In this document: positions 42,201 through 57,200 of the stretch, piece after piece
Layout of the letters: every line of letters starts with the position of its first letter
Position numbering within the stretch: the stretch's first letter is position 1
Origin: Himantopus leucocephalus
Lineage: Eukaryota; Chordata; Aves; Charadriiformes; Recurvirostridae
Length of the DNA: 64,000 bases
Assembly (NCBI GenBank): GCA_003993805.1
Contig: RSEF01000019.1
Location: 11,130,887 to 11,194,886 of the forward strand
Direction of reading: 5' to 3'
Notes under the pieces: generated by a model
Told to the model about the DNA's origin: nothing
What the model saw: the letters and a program-made list of their open reading frames with translations, nothing else
Databases searched by the model: none
Program-made: the position numbers and the translations under genes

Positions 42201-45200
42201 AACAGTTTACAGTACCTAAAAGGACAGAAGACTGGTATGCAATAGAAAAGCAAGGTAGCTATAGAAACAAAGAATTTCTGTACAAGATCTAGAGAGCAGA
42301 AGAGCTTTATAACAAAGAGCAACTTAAGAAACAGAAGAATAGCTGTGCAATCTGCCGAAGAAGTGAAGTATAAGCCCTTCTCTACCACGGGGGTAGGGAG
42401 ACATCAAAATTGCACATTACAATATCAAAGGTGCCTGAGCTTATTCTTTTCTGTTTCAACCCCAAATAGGAACTACTTGGCTGTATTCTGGAGTCAGAGG
42501 AATAATAACTAGGGAAAAGAGAAAAACCAATTTGAAATATTTTTTCTGGCTGCCATTCTGGTCAGAGAAACATTCACTTTGACATTGGTGTTAAATCATA
42601 CTATCGAAATAAATTAACTTTCAAATAAGACATGTACTAAGATTGCAACATCTTGCATTTATGCCTACTCTCAACGCAGGAGGACACAGCAAAAATGAAA
42701 CAGAGGTGAAACACAACTACAAAGAATGAGATACACTGAATGAACCTTACCCTGCATACGTTCGTTGATACAAAGATTCTGGATCCAGACTTGCAGCATC
42801 TACAATTATTGCTTCATCAAAATTTTTCAGGATTTTAACATTAGCCTTTTTGACATTGGACTACAAATAAAAATTCTAAGTATTAGTGCCCAATGCAGAC
42901 AACTAATAGCTTCTTAACAGAACTGCTACTTTAGTGCTTTTACACTTAGACAAACCACCATAAAGTCTCTAAGCAAGCATAGAAGAATTAGACAGCATCT
43001 ACACAGCCATGAATTCCTAACTCACTATGACATTGTTTTTAAACAGAGGATGATAAAGTTATATGAACAGAGCCAAAGACACAATGTACAGGTCAGCATA
43101 TGTATGTGTAAGGACGGCTGTCTGAGCATTATCAGCTCAACAGATCTGTGCACGTGTGCAATTTATTTGCTTGTGAGTACGTAACACTGAACCACCTCAA
43201 AAGCTGCAGCAGCTTCACTCATCCCTCTCATGTACTTGGTAAGCAATTCCTAAACCTAATTTCTACACGTAAAGTATGTGCTTCCCCCATACACAGAGAA
43301 CAAACATTTATTTTTTGGCCTAGAGTATTTATATAAGATTATGAAAAAAAAAAATCAAGCAAACATTAGAGCAACAGCAGGGATAACATAAACGCTCAGC
43401 AATCTATTAGCACCTTAACACAGAAAAGAAACATTTATGGCAGCTGCCCTGCAAACTCCTTTCCTGCTGCTCTGCGTAAGCACTGTTCTTTATGCAAAAA
43501 TATGCAGAGACCCAGAGATTCTTCTATTCAGATAAGAAGGAATGCACACCACAAAATGCAGCAATTCATTCCTAACTTGTCCAAGCCAGCCAATTACCAG
43601 CAGCTTCTCCTGCTCAGATTATAAAGCAGCAGGATATTTCAAGATGGTCAGAACATCGATTTTATTCCCCATTTCGCAACTAGGTGGGAATATTGCCTCC
43701 TTGCAAATTTGGAGGTTTAAAAATATTACAAACAGTTAGCAGAGTTACAAGTCGCTTGAAACACAGTACATCAATAATGCTGTTCTAGATACTGCATTTA
43801 AAACCCGTGGTAGCACTGCAGCATTTAATAAGAGCAATTCAGCAAAAGCAGTTCTAGCTTAGCTTTTCTGCTCTCAGCTGGGCTTGCAGTTTGCAAGCTG
43901 ACCTGGTTACAGATAAGCTAGAATCTGCCTATCCTCTCTTTCTTCACATCTGAATGAAGCAAAGCTGGAATTTTTGGAACAGAAAACTCTTGGTTAAAAA
44001 CACATCTCTGACATTATCGGGATGGTTTCAGAGCATAACGAGCTCCACTGCCCGTCTCTGAGGCTAGGCCCACAGGGGAACACAGCTCTCGGAAAGCGGC
44101 ACCATGAAAGACAATAAACAAGAAAGATGCTGACCCACAACCAGGGCACCGGGCAAAGCTAATACACAGCGGACAATTCTCAAGGACTTTGGAAGCGTAA
44201 CAGAGCCAAAGAAGCCCAGTCACATTCTTGTTTCTACACAGTATAGCAGAGAAGCAGCTGCATAGCTCTAATTGTGCTTAATGAACAATTAGAATGCCTT
44301 ACCCAGCAATGGACTTTTTTTTTTAATGGCCAGCTTTACATCAAACTATATACATGCAAACAAAATGCAGGTATCGCCCCCCAGCTCAGAGCATCTCGGT
44401 GGTAATACAGTGAAGCGTCAGAGCTCTCTGTTGGGAAGGTCCGGAGCCCGGCCACTTTCTATCAGACCAGCACGACTAGCTAGCTTGAGGACAACACTAG
44501 GGAAATGTCTGCTGAGACAAACTAGCGAACACCGCCTGCTCAGATATTAACTGTCATTGCTCTACCCGTGAGCAGATAGATGCCTTAAACCCTAGAACTG
44601 AGTGGACTCTTCAGGACAGAAGATCTGGCACTTTAATAGAACTGAGCACACAAAACTTATATATTTATATTTAAATCTATAGCATATTCATAAGTGTCAT
44701 TTTTTTTCCTGGTTGTAACTGTGGTATTGATAAAAAGTTATTTCTAGTAAAAAGCATTCTTAAATGTTAACGCATTACAAAACAGTCTGCAGTGAATATT
44801 AACAGCTTAATAAAAACATAACTTTGATGCAAAGAACTAAAAGCCGTACAATACTTCGGGTACGACAAATACGACGGATACCCTTCCATGCCAGTACTGT
44901 TCCTTTGAACCTAGCAGCAGGTAGACTAAGTGTGTCCTAATACGACACAAGCTTTAATGTTAAAAGTGGAATGGGAAGCTTCAAATTATGAGATATTTCC
45001 TTGCAGTGTAGGAACTTTGACATTGATATAGAAAAGTGATTGCAGCATTTCCCATAACAGAATCAAACCGCAAAACTCATACCTGGGAGGCAGAGCCATC
45101 TGGGCCCCCTATGGAATCGCTATCAGGAGAGCTACCGGGGCCATGAATACTCAGTGCAATATTCCCTCCTGGAAATTCATCTCCTCGGACTGAATGGATG

Positions 45201-48200
45201 AGATCATTCAAGTATTTGTAGTAAAGGTTGCTGGACAAGAAACCAGGTAAAAAAACCTGAGAGACAGAAAGAGTCCTCTTTAACCAACGCTGGTCCACAC
45301 AATTACTGTAGATCATTTGCAGAACAGAAGGGACACACAAACATCCCAGTCCTTGTGTAGATGGTACACAAGTAAAAGTATCCCCACATAGAATTATTCT
45401 GGATTAGTGACTGCATCACATTAAATTTGAATCCTACTGCAAAATGAACAAATATAACTGCATATTGACCAAATCCTCCACTAACTGGAACTGAAGTTCA
45501 GATTTTTTTCTTCTTCTAGAAAAGCCTGACAACCCAATAGGCTTACAGTTGTTTTGCTACGCTGTTCAAAAGTCATCTGCAGCTCCAGAATCAAATTATT
45601 AATCTCCAGTATCCAGGTATCCCAGGGCTACACTATTAGCCACACCACTGGTATTAGACCTGCAAACAACTGCTACTAGCAGGAAGGAAAATTTTCTGAA
45701 GATCTATAATAAGCTGTTAATAGCGATTCACATGGGAGGAAATTCTGTTATTTCCATTAAAATGCAATAATCACCCAAGACAAACATTTCGCAGTGAATT
45801 AACAGAAGCCAGTGGGCGGTATCTTTTCAAATCAAGCTGGGGAAAACAGTCTAGCCAATTTTACTAAAGCTGTTACATTATCCAGGTAACCAGGCAGCCA
45901 GTAGAAGAATGGGACAACTCAGAGATGCAGAAGGGGACACTTGACACACTGCAGAATCTCCACATCATCTTTACTGTCAAAACCATTCTGATGAAGGTAT
46001 CTCACCGTCTCCATGGTAGTCCACGCCTGCCGTAAGGGAGTAGTGAAACAGTTAGGGAGAGGACCACCTTCCCTGCAGATGTTGGATTCGATCTCTAACC
46101 TCACCGAGTCATCAAACCCAAGAGGATGCGTGGCTTGAAGGGAGAAGTACCTGCAGCACCGGACAGGGGAAGAAGACAATGCAAAAGGATTTGCAAAACT
46201 TTGCAGGTGGTTAGCACCCACCCTTTCCACCGCAGACCGTTAATCATGCTGCAGCCACTAGATGGTGCTGGCTTCAAAAACGTACATAAAACTGAGCCTC
46301 GCTAACTACAGGGGAAGAAAATCCCCAATTCACAGAAACGTTTTTGATAAAGTCTTGCCCTGAAGATACAGATAAAAGAAACAGAGCATCATCTGACTAC
46401 TGAGGAGCAGAATCTTACACACACAGCTTTGTAGCAGGGAAAGCAGGAATGAAGCAGGAAAAGCCCAGAACTCTGAAGCATTTGCTCTGCTAATCGCATC
46501 ATCGAAAACTGAGTTTATGAATGGAGTGGGGGGGTGACTTATCAAAGTCAGAGTGAATTGATTGCTTCCTCTCCAATTATTATTTCCTACTAGGGCACAA
46601 CTCAACAAGCTTGTGGCAATGAACGTCACACTTAAGCTTAAGAACAAACTTTTTCTGGAAGCAGTTTTGATGTCTGTCTTCCAGTCGCATTACTGCTAAG
46701 GCAAAGCACAAATTAAAGGAAAAAAGTTACACTACTGAGAGTGAGAGAAAAGTCTGATATTAAAAGGGATCTGGTCACTTCCTTAAAAAAAGGAAAATAT
46801 TTTGAAATACTAAGAACAAGCTCTATTTGGCTTTTACTATGTGTGATAACAGCTCCTACAGCCCACTTTAAATGGACAACAGTATCTGAACCTTGAGGTT
46901 TTTCTACAGTGATGCATCTGCTATGAGGTTTAAATCCTTTACATTTTCAAAGGGCAACCAATTGGTTTTGATATCTCATGGCTAAACATTAACTCAAACA
47001 AGTCCTGAAAATTCTGAACTGTAGAACAGAGTTCTTGTAAGTACTTTTAAGGATTTTCTCCTCATGTATAAAGAAAAATTTTACAAGTTCTTGTGTGCAT
47101 ACGCATCGAAGGCCACCTTAAAATGCCTTTCAGCATAACAGTGCAAGACTGCACAGTTATGGTTTGAAAACCAAAAGTTCCTTTTGCACAGTGTAACACA
47201 AAACTACAAGCACATCATCAGAGCTTCAGAAACAAATAATTGTTGAACTCCCTCACTTGTCATATAAAATCATGGCATCATTCTGTGCTTCTTGCCCATC
47301 ATACTGGCCTTTTTTGGCAGCAAGTTGAGACTGGAAGTTATCTGCTGCCAACCAGAACTGCAATACGTTAACTGCATCTTCCTTCTCCATGTACTGTAAG
47401 GGAAATTAAAAAGGAGGAGAAATTAAAGAAGTTTTAGCAAGAAATGTTTAATAAGCATAGACAAACCTGCTCCTTCCCATTTAAAACAAAAAACACAGCC
47501 CATATATTAATGATGCAAATTTGTCACCAGGGCATATCAATGTTCTGAATTTTCAGATACAGTTTTGCAGACAGATTTAGGTTGTTTACAAAACAAAACA
47601 AAAAAAAGAACTTGTGACATTTCTGTACTGATTTTCACATTTAGTTTCCAACAACTATTTACTAAAGACAGAGGAAACATTATTTTCATGCTATGCTTAA
47701 CTGACACTGAACTCAGCATACTGTCTCAGCTTCCCAGCTCGTGGTTTCGAACTGCATCAGCTTGTCCGACCAACAGGACAAGTATTTTACTACTAACAGA
47801 TGATTCCTTAAATTTATAGGACCCCGCAACTGTAAAATCATACATTTAACCTACCACATTCCAATCCGGTATCCTCTCTAAGTAAAGCTAGTGAATTATT
47901 TGTTATCTGTAAGAATGCTTAAGGCTTTCAAAGTCACTACTTCATTTGGCAAGATTAAGATGACTGTCAAAGCTTCTACAAAGCAGAGAGACCCTCAGAA
48001 GCACTCACTAACTGGAGAAGATACGCACGAATAATCATTCTACAATATAGTGTACAGGTTTGAACATTTGAAATAGTTCTACACGTGGGCAGGAAAGTCT
48101 AATGCATTTTCTCCCAGAGAAAGACACACCTGATCTTTTTTTATTATACTTGAGGTGTCTTTATTAGAGTCATCAGGGAATGAATAGTTTTTTCCATTTG

Positions 48201-51200
48201 ATAGAAATGAATAAAAAAAGCAAACCCAAAACCTAACACTCACCTCGGAGAAATAGAATAGGGCTGATTCACAGAAAAGTATGTCAGCCAGATAAACAGT
48301 CCCACTAGTCAGCACCTCAATCTGGTATTTACAGAAATGATGACTTCGCAAAAATTCACTAAAGTGCCTGCACACAGACAGAATAACAATTAGTTAATAA
48401 GGGTCAACAGCATTCAAGGTACCTTACGAATCAATTAGTTCTTGCCCCAGAAGGCTTATACTTTCAGTTGGACAAACGCAAAACAATCAAGAAATGGTGC
48501 AGGTTTACAAATGACACAAGAAAGATAGAAAGAATGCAGTAACAGCATGCACGTACAACTTCAGCAAGCGATCACAAGAAAGAATTTGGAGGAACAGATC
48601 TGAGCAGTTTCAAGTGTAGAAGACTGCACAAAAAAGATTACACAGTTATGCCTCCATAAACATTTTTAACAGAACGACCTTTTGCAAAAGGACAACAGAC
48701 ACAAGCAGCCAAACCATTCAACACACTTACTCTTGTTCCATTGCATTAAACACTATTGACTGTGCTGTAACAAAACAGTTAGGGTCCACTTGTCCATCTT
48801 CCCCACAAATCTTTGCTGCAAAGAAAAAACCAGGTTAATTTTAACGTGCGTTTGGCTGATCGAGCTGAAAGACATGACCGATGGCTAGTTAATGAAAAAT
48901 TACAGTTCAAATCCTCTAGAATCAGCTGGTTCTGAGTGCACAAAAAGAGCTTTTAAAGTACTGCAGACAGCTGAGTGATAATATTACAGCTAAAATATTT
49001 GATTGAGGCTTAAATCTGGATTCCCTCCATAACCACCAGGCATTCTTTCACTAATTTAAGCAAAGTCTCTGAAAGTTCTTCTGGGGATATTGCACAGCAC
49101 TACTGAAAGGTCAGAGCCACTGATACTTGTGATGTGATCTACTATCTTTCTACAACTGACTTAAAAATTTATAAAAGTAAAAAGAAATATGAGCATGTGT
49201 GTTATTAAAGGTAAATTTTTACAGGGAAGGAGGAAGCTCTGAGGTGAGTAGGCAGTATACATTCTTACCAACTATGTCATTTCTCATTGCTTCTGTAATA
49301 GGTATTGGTTTAGCAGCATCTGGAGAAATATATTTGGTAAAAGTACTAACTGCATCCCGTTCTATACCTACAAGGAAGAAATACAGAATCAAACTTCGAA
49401 TTCCTTGGCATAGATCTAAAACAAGGAGTAAATAATAAACATCTGCTCTTCAGAAAAGCAAGTATCTAATTATCAGCGACAAGTTTCCTTCCCATGAAGC
49501 TTTTGCTCCACTACTCGATACTTTGCTACTGACAAGCTGCAGTGACTGTGTTATCTGTAGCCAGGTCACAATAAGCCCAGCATGGACTGACTAGTGAGAT
49601 GGAATAAAGCAACATAGCTCTGAATTTCCTGCTAACAGACAAGACAGCACCCTCTTCCTCAGCTGCACACCTCAGTCCCAGAAGTAACACCTTTCTGGCG
49701 AGAACTGCAGTAAAGTTCCCAATTTCTGGGTCTCATCATAGAGACTATAACACAATTGGATTATAAAGGAATTAAAAGAAAAAAAAAATCTTTAAATGGG
49801 ATGCCTCAGAACAAGATGTATGCTTCACATGCCATCTTTCGAGAGTTGGGACACTGCTCTGGAAGACAGAAAAAAATTATATTCCAGACTTATCAGATTT
49901 CTCAAAAAGGATGTAGTCCTTTCAAATTCTTTTTAGGCCTCAGAAAGCTGAGGTGCTTTTCATGACTTAAGTATCATCACGTTTGTTTAAGCTACTTTGT
50001 GGCTGAGGTTATGTATTGTGGAGGTACATAATAAATAACTACATGAGAAAGACAAAGAGCAAGAGAAAGGGATGCAACACAAGGAAACAGTTGGGCAAAC
50101 AAAAGGAACCAACATGAAGAAAGGAGTGTTTCCTTTTTGTCTGTAGACTTGCACAAATGAGGGAGGACTGAGTAGATGCAAAGTAGAGCAACAGGTTACT
50201 GTGCATGTAGCTTACTACCAAAAGTTAAGTATTTTAATTTCATCCTTACTTCCCGTAGCCTCTGAAGAGGTGGATTCCAAATGAGAACAAATAAATTACA
50301 AGGGGAAGAAGTCTATCAAATAAATCCAAGAACAAAAACAGTACGTTCCACACAAAAATCTCTACAAGTCTCTTGTAACCATTACTCATGTAATTTTATG
50401 TGATACAGAATATTTACCTTCCGTGGAAAGTTAATTATCAATTCTCAGCCCCGTCATCCAAATTTTCTGCAATTCTTTTAAGTTGGGGGTGGGATGGGTG
50501 AGGGAAGAACGGGACATTGCAATGTTCATCTTCATTTCTTAAGATTACACATGTAAGAACAGAAGTAACCTAAGCTTATTAGAGTACATAATGATTTTGA
50601 AGTCTCTTCAGCAGCATATTTATTTTTAAACAACCAGACAGTCAAACAGTACATAGCTCAAACTGACCATTAGCTTATACAGCAAGTTAAATTTACTGAT
50701 ATACAAAATTATTTTCTTCCTCACAACATATCATAATTCCTAAGACCACGCGAGAACCGAGGCATCCCACCGTACAACGCAAGCAGCAGCCAGTACGCTC
50801 CCCATCTCCCCACCTGTTTAAAGAAAGGGAACACACAGCACTTACTTTTCATTAGTTTTCCTGACAAGTCTTTTAGTGCAGAGGAGGGGCTGTTTCTATT
50901 TGATACTGTAAGCTTGGAAGATTCTTGCTGATCAGCTGGAACAGAATGGGTCCCTGTCTCAGATTTTCTTAGACAAAGCACAGCGGTATTATTGCTCTCC
51001 TGACCCGAGAGCACGTGGTTCTGGCTGTTGCTAGTTCTGTCGTTCTTGTCCGAAGCCACTGGCTTGGTCCTGAGCAGATGGACTGTGCTAGAATCCTCCA
51101 GTCTCTCCTCAAGCAATCCAGTTGGAGAAGATGACGCAATTTCCTGCTGTTTCGAGGGTGACACTGGCTCTGCCAATGAACTCTGCTTAACTGTGTTCAG

Positions 51201-54200
51201 GCTATGTGCTCTAATACGGGACCACGTCGTGGAGTGGAAGCTTTCAGCCTCTAACCAAAACTTAACCAAGTGTTCCATTCTGCGTAGTTCCATAAACTGG
51301 ATAAAATAAGGGAGGGCTACATTGTCCTGCAGAACTTGTTCAAGGGTCTTTGAAAGGCTTGATTTGGTCTCTTGAGCCTGATAATTCAGACACGATCTGC
51401 CTAAAGAAAAATATCAAGGGAATGACTCCATATTGTACTACAGACATCAGTGTTCAATACAAAAATGCCCTGCAATGAAACTGGTGAAGAGACAATTCCA
51501 ACATAATGGTGGTACATGACGCAAAAGAACCTCTTTTAACAAACAAATGTACTGTCCCCATTCAAAACCCTTCTAGGGTAACACAGATGCTATTGTAACA
51601 ACAGTAAAATTTTTTAATTACCTAAACTACTTGCCTGAAAAGCAAAGGAAGGTGAGCATACCAGTAATATACATAGAATAAAAAGAAATGTTGACATTAT
51701 TATAAAGCTGATGAAGCCTTACCTAAGTCTCCAAAATGAGCAGCTTCCATGTGACTTGGCTGCTTCTTGAGGGCAGCTGTCCGACTGCTTGAGAAAGAGT
51801 CCATGTTGGCAGAGATGGCATTAATTGCCACATGGCTTGGTCCTGCAGCCTCCAGCAAGGCATGATTTCTAGTGCTTCTTTGAGGGGAATGTACTGGTAT
51901 TGGAGCTGGAATCAAGACAGGAAGGATTAAAAGACAAGGATCCCAAGACCTCTTCTAAGTGATATCCAATGCTAAGCACCCCCAAGATATGCCAGAGAAT
52001 TTGCAAGAGTCAATCTTATTAAAAACCTCATTGTACCACTGTGTGTCATCTTTGATCAAGGGTCTGATGAGAGTAGAGACCACAGAAACAAAAAAGCTTT
52101 ATGACAGCTAGAATAAAATCACTTCCAATAGATCAGTGGTACCCACCCACCTGTATTTTCCTTATTCAGTAGCTAATCAAAAGACGCCAAGTCTAAGTTT
52201 ACACGTGAAATATTATTCCTCAGTCTTCCTGCTTCCTTGATAACTGCTATCGTAACAGCTCCGTACTTTGTCAACAATTTAGTTTAGCTGCAATGTTCTT
52301 GCCAATTCATTTCCATACCTTTTTGAAGGCTGAACTGTGTCACAAAATCCTGAACTACAAAGCTATGTGTGAGTTTTAACAAGAATACTTTCCAAAAATA
52401 TTTTCTTTGCCTCTATTTGCTTTTAAAGAGAAAACACCAATAAGGAAATATCTGTGATGAAACCCAGGTTATAAGCCTTAACCTCCGCTAGCTGTTTTAG
52501 AACACGGCTGGCTATTTGAGCCCAAAGAGAACAAAGAAGAACTTCCTCACACAAAAGTCTGCCATGAAAAAGCATCAACTAATTGTTAATTGATGACAAG
52601 GCTGAAAAAAACAAAGCACACACATAGCGGTTTCAAAAGCTCTCAGGAAATTGCATTTGACTAGGATGTCATGCAAGGACATCTTACACCTCTGACTCTT
52701 AAAGCGAGTCAGATGACAGACTATCTCAGCACACTACTTCCTAACGTGTTTCATCAAGGTGTGAAGCAACTTGGTTTTGATGACTTTCATGCTGCATAAC
52801 TTTATTTTTATTCACAATTTTATGACACGCGATGACAGAAGTTGACAATTTCACACTTGCATGTCATGGTAACAGATATCTTGGGAGCAACGGTACAGGA
52901 GAGTTAAAATGTTTAAGCCATTGAAAAGAGTGTCTCCAGTTGCAGTGTTTGGTACTAAGACTGCTTGCTGCCTCTTACAAAGCCTTTGGTATTTAATACC
53001 AGCAATAATGCAGAAAACACATTTTTTTCCCGGGCCAAGGGATGGCAGCCAGTTGCTTGGCTGATGACCGTAACCGAGGAAAACTTGCCGGAGGCTACTC
53101 GCGTAGAACCAGAGCCACGCTCCTCATAACGGTTTAGGCTTTTGTGACTTAGATTCAAATTTAATTTTAGATTATGAACATGTGAGGCAAAATTGTTCTA
53201 CTTAATCTAAGGATCAAACACCTGTTCCAAAACCTCCAGGTAGCACTACATTTCTAACCTAACATCATACAGATCGTGCAGTAACTGCTCGCCCAACTGG
53301 AAAGATGCTCTCTGTTTCCAGCAGCTCACAATGTATAAGACAATTAATTTTTAAATTTATTTTTATTTACAGGGTCACCATACTATAGCCTTTTACTGCT
53401 AAACTCTTTCGGCTACTCATTGGAAATTGCAGTTGCGCTGAAATCACAGGGCATACTGTTAAATGGATGCAACTTAGTGTTTCCTGTATTTTATTTGAAA
53501 GACAGACCACCAAGGCGAAAAAAGCCTTTAATTCTCTCTCAATATCCAGGTAACACATTAACAAGTACAGAGACAAGATTCTGTCTGAGGATATAAAATT
53601 AACAGATCAGACTCTCACAAATTACCTCACCTCCTTTTAGTACTGCAATAAAAACTGACAGGATAAATAACCTTGTTTTCCCACGGTTTATAAACTTCCT
53701 TCCCATCAATATTTTTCCTCTCCTAACAGATTTAGCAACAAGATTTCGGTATCACGTGGAGCAGCATTAGAATAGCTATTCAGTCTGACCAAGATTCAGA
53801 TCTTCAAGGCGTATCAGTCCAAGTTAAATCAGACACTCGCAACCTCTTTTGCAAATTAGACACAGTTAAGCTGCATTTTCAAAACTGCAAAGTACACTAC
53901 ACATAAGCAAGAAACCTCAGAGGCAATTTGTTGTAGATAAAGAATAACCACTATTTGCAAGGTGACCGAATTCCATGATCACTTTGAATTAAAGCTCATG
54001 TCTGACATAATTTAATAACCTTCTGTACTTACAGATTCAGCAAGATGACCAGGAAAGATTAGTTACTATAAATACTCAGAAACAGAATTAAGTTTTGGGT
54101 TTGTTTTGATTTTAATGCATAGGTCACATCTGCGCTCATTCGTAAGGAAATTATCCCACTGGTTAAAATAAAAATGGCAGATAATATTAGATATCTGAAT

Positions 54201-57200
54201 TTATAGACAAAATAAATATTGATCTTACTTTTAATTGCTTTCACATCTGTGGTCTTTTCTTGTTCTTTGCCTTTCACTGTAAAAATACAGAGGAAAAAGT
54301 TAATGCTATTTTGGGTGACTAATGGCGTTTACCAGAGAACAGACAACATTCTCAACTTCAGCAAGTATCAGAGGCAGATGTAAACAATCATTTTGTTAAA
54401 ACTGATCTCTCTTACTTCAGTCTGCATATCTAGTAACTCACAGAGGCCTTCAAAGCTTTTGTGTTGATTTATTTTCAAAAGGAAAACCTTATCATCTGTG
54501 AATTAAGTTTAATTAAATACAGTATGTTAAAATTAACACTGACAAAGACGCTTGCTGTCTATATGATTAAAGCAAGGCTACATTCAAGGTTACTTTAATA
54601 AATAGCATTAACTGGAAAGAATGGGATAGATGTGTTTGAAGTGTAGGGCACTGGCAGATGCTCTCTATGAACTAGAAATCACACATCGAAAACCAGCATC
54701 TCCCAGCGCAACACACACAGCCGGGGAGATCTACATGGAACCAGGTCCACAAAGCCAGAGCCAGCCCGTGACTCCTCTGTCATGATGGATACTGCAGAAA
54801 TATTCTGGAAACACACTGCAAATAGTTAATTCTCAAATAATATTGCTTAGCTATCACCAAGCCTATGGCAAGCAACTGATGAGAAGTTAATAGTTTTAAA
54901 AAGTTATGATTAAAAAGCGATTTTTTTTAATTATTGTTTTTTAAAGGAAGCTCCTAAAGGAAGTGAATGAGGAGATCCGTTTAAAACAAAAATAAAGAAA
55001 CTGAAGGCGTACATAAACAGGATGGCATGAGGCATTAATTAAGCGGTGATACCGAAGAACACAATCTACTAGCAAAACCTTTGCGGGCTGCTCCAGGTTG
55101 GTATTATTAGTACAAATAGGTCATCTCTGAACACCGGTTGTGGAGTCCTTCCTAACCTAACCACAAATCATAACCCAGCACAATCAAACATTTGCATCAC
55201 AAACCAGGAGCAGATTATAAACTCCCCTTCCTATTCTGACCTAAGTATTTTAAATATTTTAAAGGGAAACGTCAATCTCTGCTTACATAATTGTCCTGCA
55301 CGGTGGTGGTGGCTGCAGCACTGCCGTGCCTCCAGCCGTCACTGTGAGAAGCAAAAAATGTTGCAGGTCTGCAAATCGGCAACTCAGCGTTTTAGATTTA
55401 AGATAGCAGCTGGCACAGTCTCTCTCTGATAGAGAGGTTTAAGCCTCCTTTAAAAGAGCTGGATTCTTTTAAAACTGAACTCTTGCAGCTGTGGACAGTG
55501 AGAATAACCAGCTTTTACATAACTGAGGGCGTGCTGATATGCAGAGGAAAAATCGCTGAAAAAAATCTGCATGTCTGAAGTAACACTGAGGTACAATGGG
55601 AACAAAGTAACCTCTATACAGTATTACGAACCGTTATCTTTCCAAGATTATTCCAATAGTTGATTCATCAAACCGATTCCTAACCATCGGTAAAGATTCC
55701 TGAGTTTCAACAGAAGAGTCCTCCATAAGCCTATTTTCAGTTTAAATACATCTGTTCCTTCTTACCAGCTACCCGGTTCCTCTCTGTCTAATTACTGACT
55801 TATCACTGGTAACGCCAACTCCTGGTTGATGTTCCTAACCTCTTTACACACAGGCTTCTTTTGTCCCCATCAGCTTCAAGCAGAACAAAATCAAATAGTT
55901 AACAGCAGAGGACAAAAGAAAACTCCTATACGTGACAAGACCAAATTTTACGGAGTAAAGTTTCGCTACAGAAATTTACTTTCACTTTCCTCAAAAAAAC
56001 GGATGTCACTTGGTGTCTGTGTGAAGCCAGAGAGATAACTGTGGTACGTGATGACCGAGGGCCAAGAGTTTGTGAGAATTTGCAGTAGCAAACCCCATTC
56101 ACAAAGGAGTAACGCGTCAAACCAACGCAAGCCAGCCACGTCAGATTTGAGAATTTTAATTCACATCTTGAAGTACAGAAGAATGAACAAACCTAAACTG
56201 TTCACACATGTACACGCACCAAACACAATATATAACTTCAGAGGTCAGCCAACTAGTAGGACTGTGTACGTTATTTCCACGATAACCCTACTGAATGAGC
56301 GTGTAGTCTGGCTGTTTTCACTGATAACAATTTCACAAGCTGCCCTCAAGCACCCGGCTGCTGGTTCAACTGTTATACTTTAATTTTTCAACCTATTATC
56401 CACCCTCAGTTTTCTAGACCTTTGTTTTAAGGCCTATGCTAAAAGACCGTTTCACTACCAGTTTTGATTTTTCTGCACATTATTAGTTTTATAGCCTTGC
56501 TATGATTTCATTTTTTAAAATTGTTTTAGTTTTTATCCACTGTGATATCATCTTAAACAACAATAGCTCAACCCAAGAACACTGATGCTTTTATATGGTT
56601 TTGGCCCAGACATACCTAGTCTACAGAGTTTTACCATAAGCCTTAATTTATTGCTCTTCTCCCAACTGCAGTTTAAGATCTTTTCTAAAAGCCACTATCT
56701 AAAATGGAGATTATACAAAACAACATTATGTTGTGTACAACCCAGATGAAAGCTTACTTCTCTCCTCTCCCTAACAGCGCCTCTCTTGGGCACTTAGTTC
56801 TGACTGTGCTTCTCTGACCAAAGATCCTTTAATCAAAGTAAGAAAGATATTCATTAGACATTTCATTACTTTCTCCCTGAGAAAATTTTTACCAAAGCTC
56901 ACATTGTTCCTACGATTACACATCAGGGCGGAACATCAGTTCCACAATTCTCTTCATCGACGAATCAGCAGAAGCTATTTTTGAGCAGTTTATAAGGAGT
57001 ATGAAAGTTTCATTCTGCAGCTCAACGTGAGTATGTAAACACCACAGAAAGAATTATGGCTCTTGCAAAACCTTCAGTGGACTTCAAGAATCTTCAGAAC
57101 TACTAATATGAACAGAAGTTTAAACTCATTTCTTCCAGGATTACTGCACTAACCTCCACAAAGAATGAAAATTTCGATGCTGCTACTTTGGTTGAGCAAG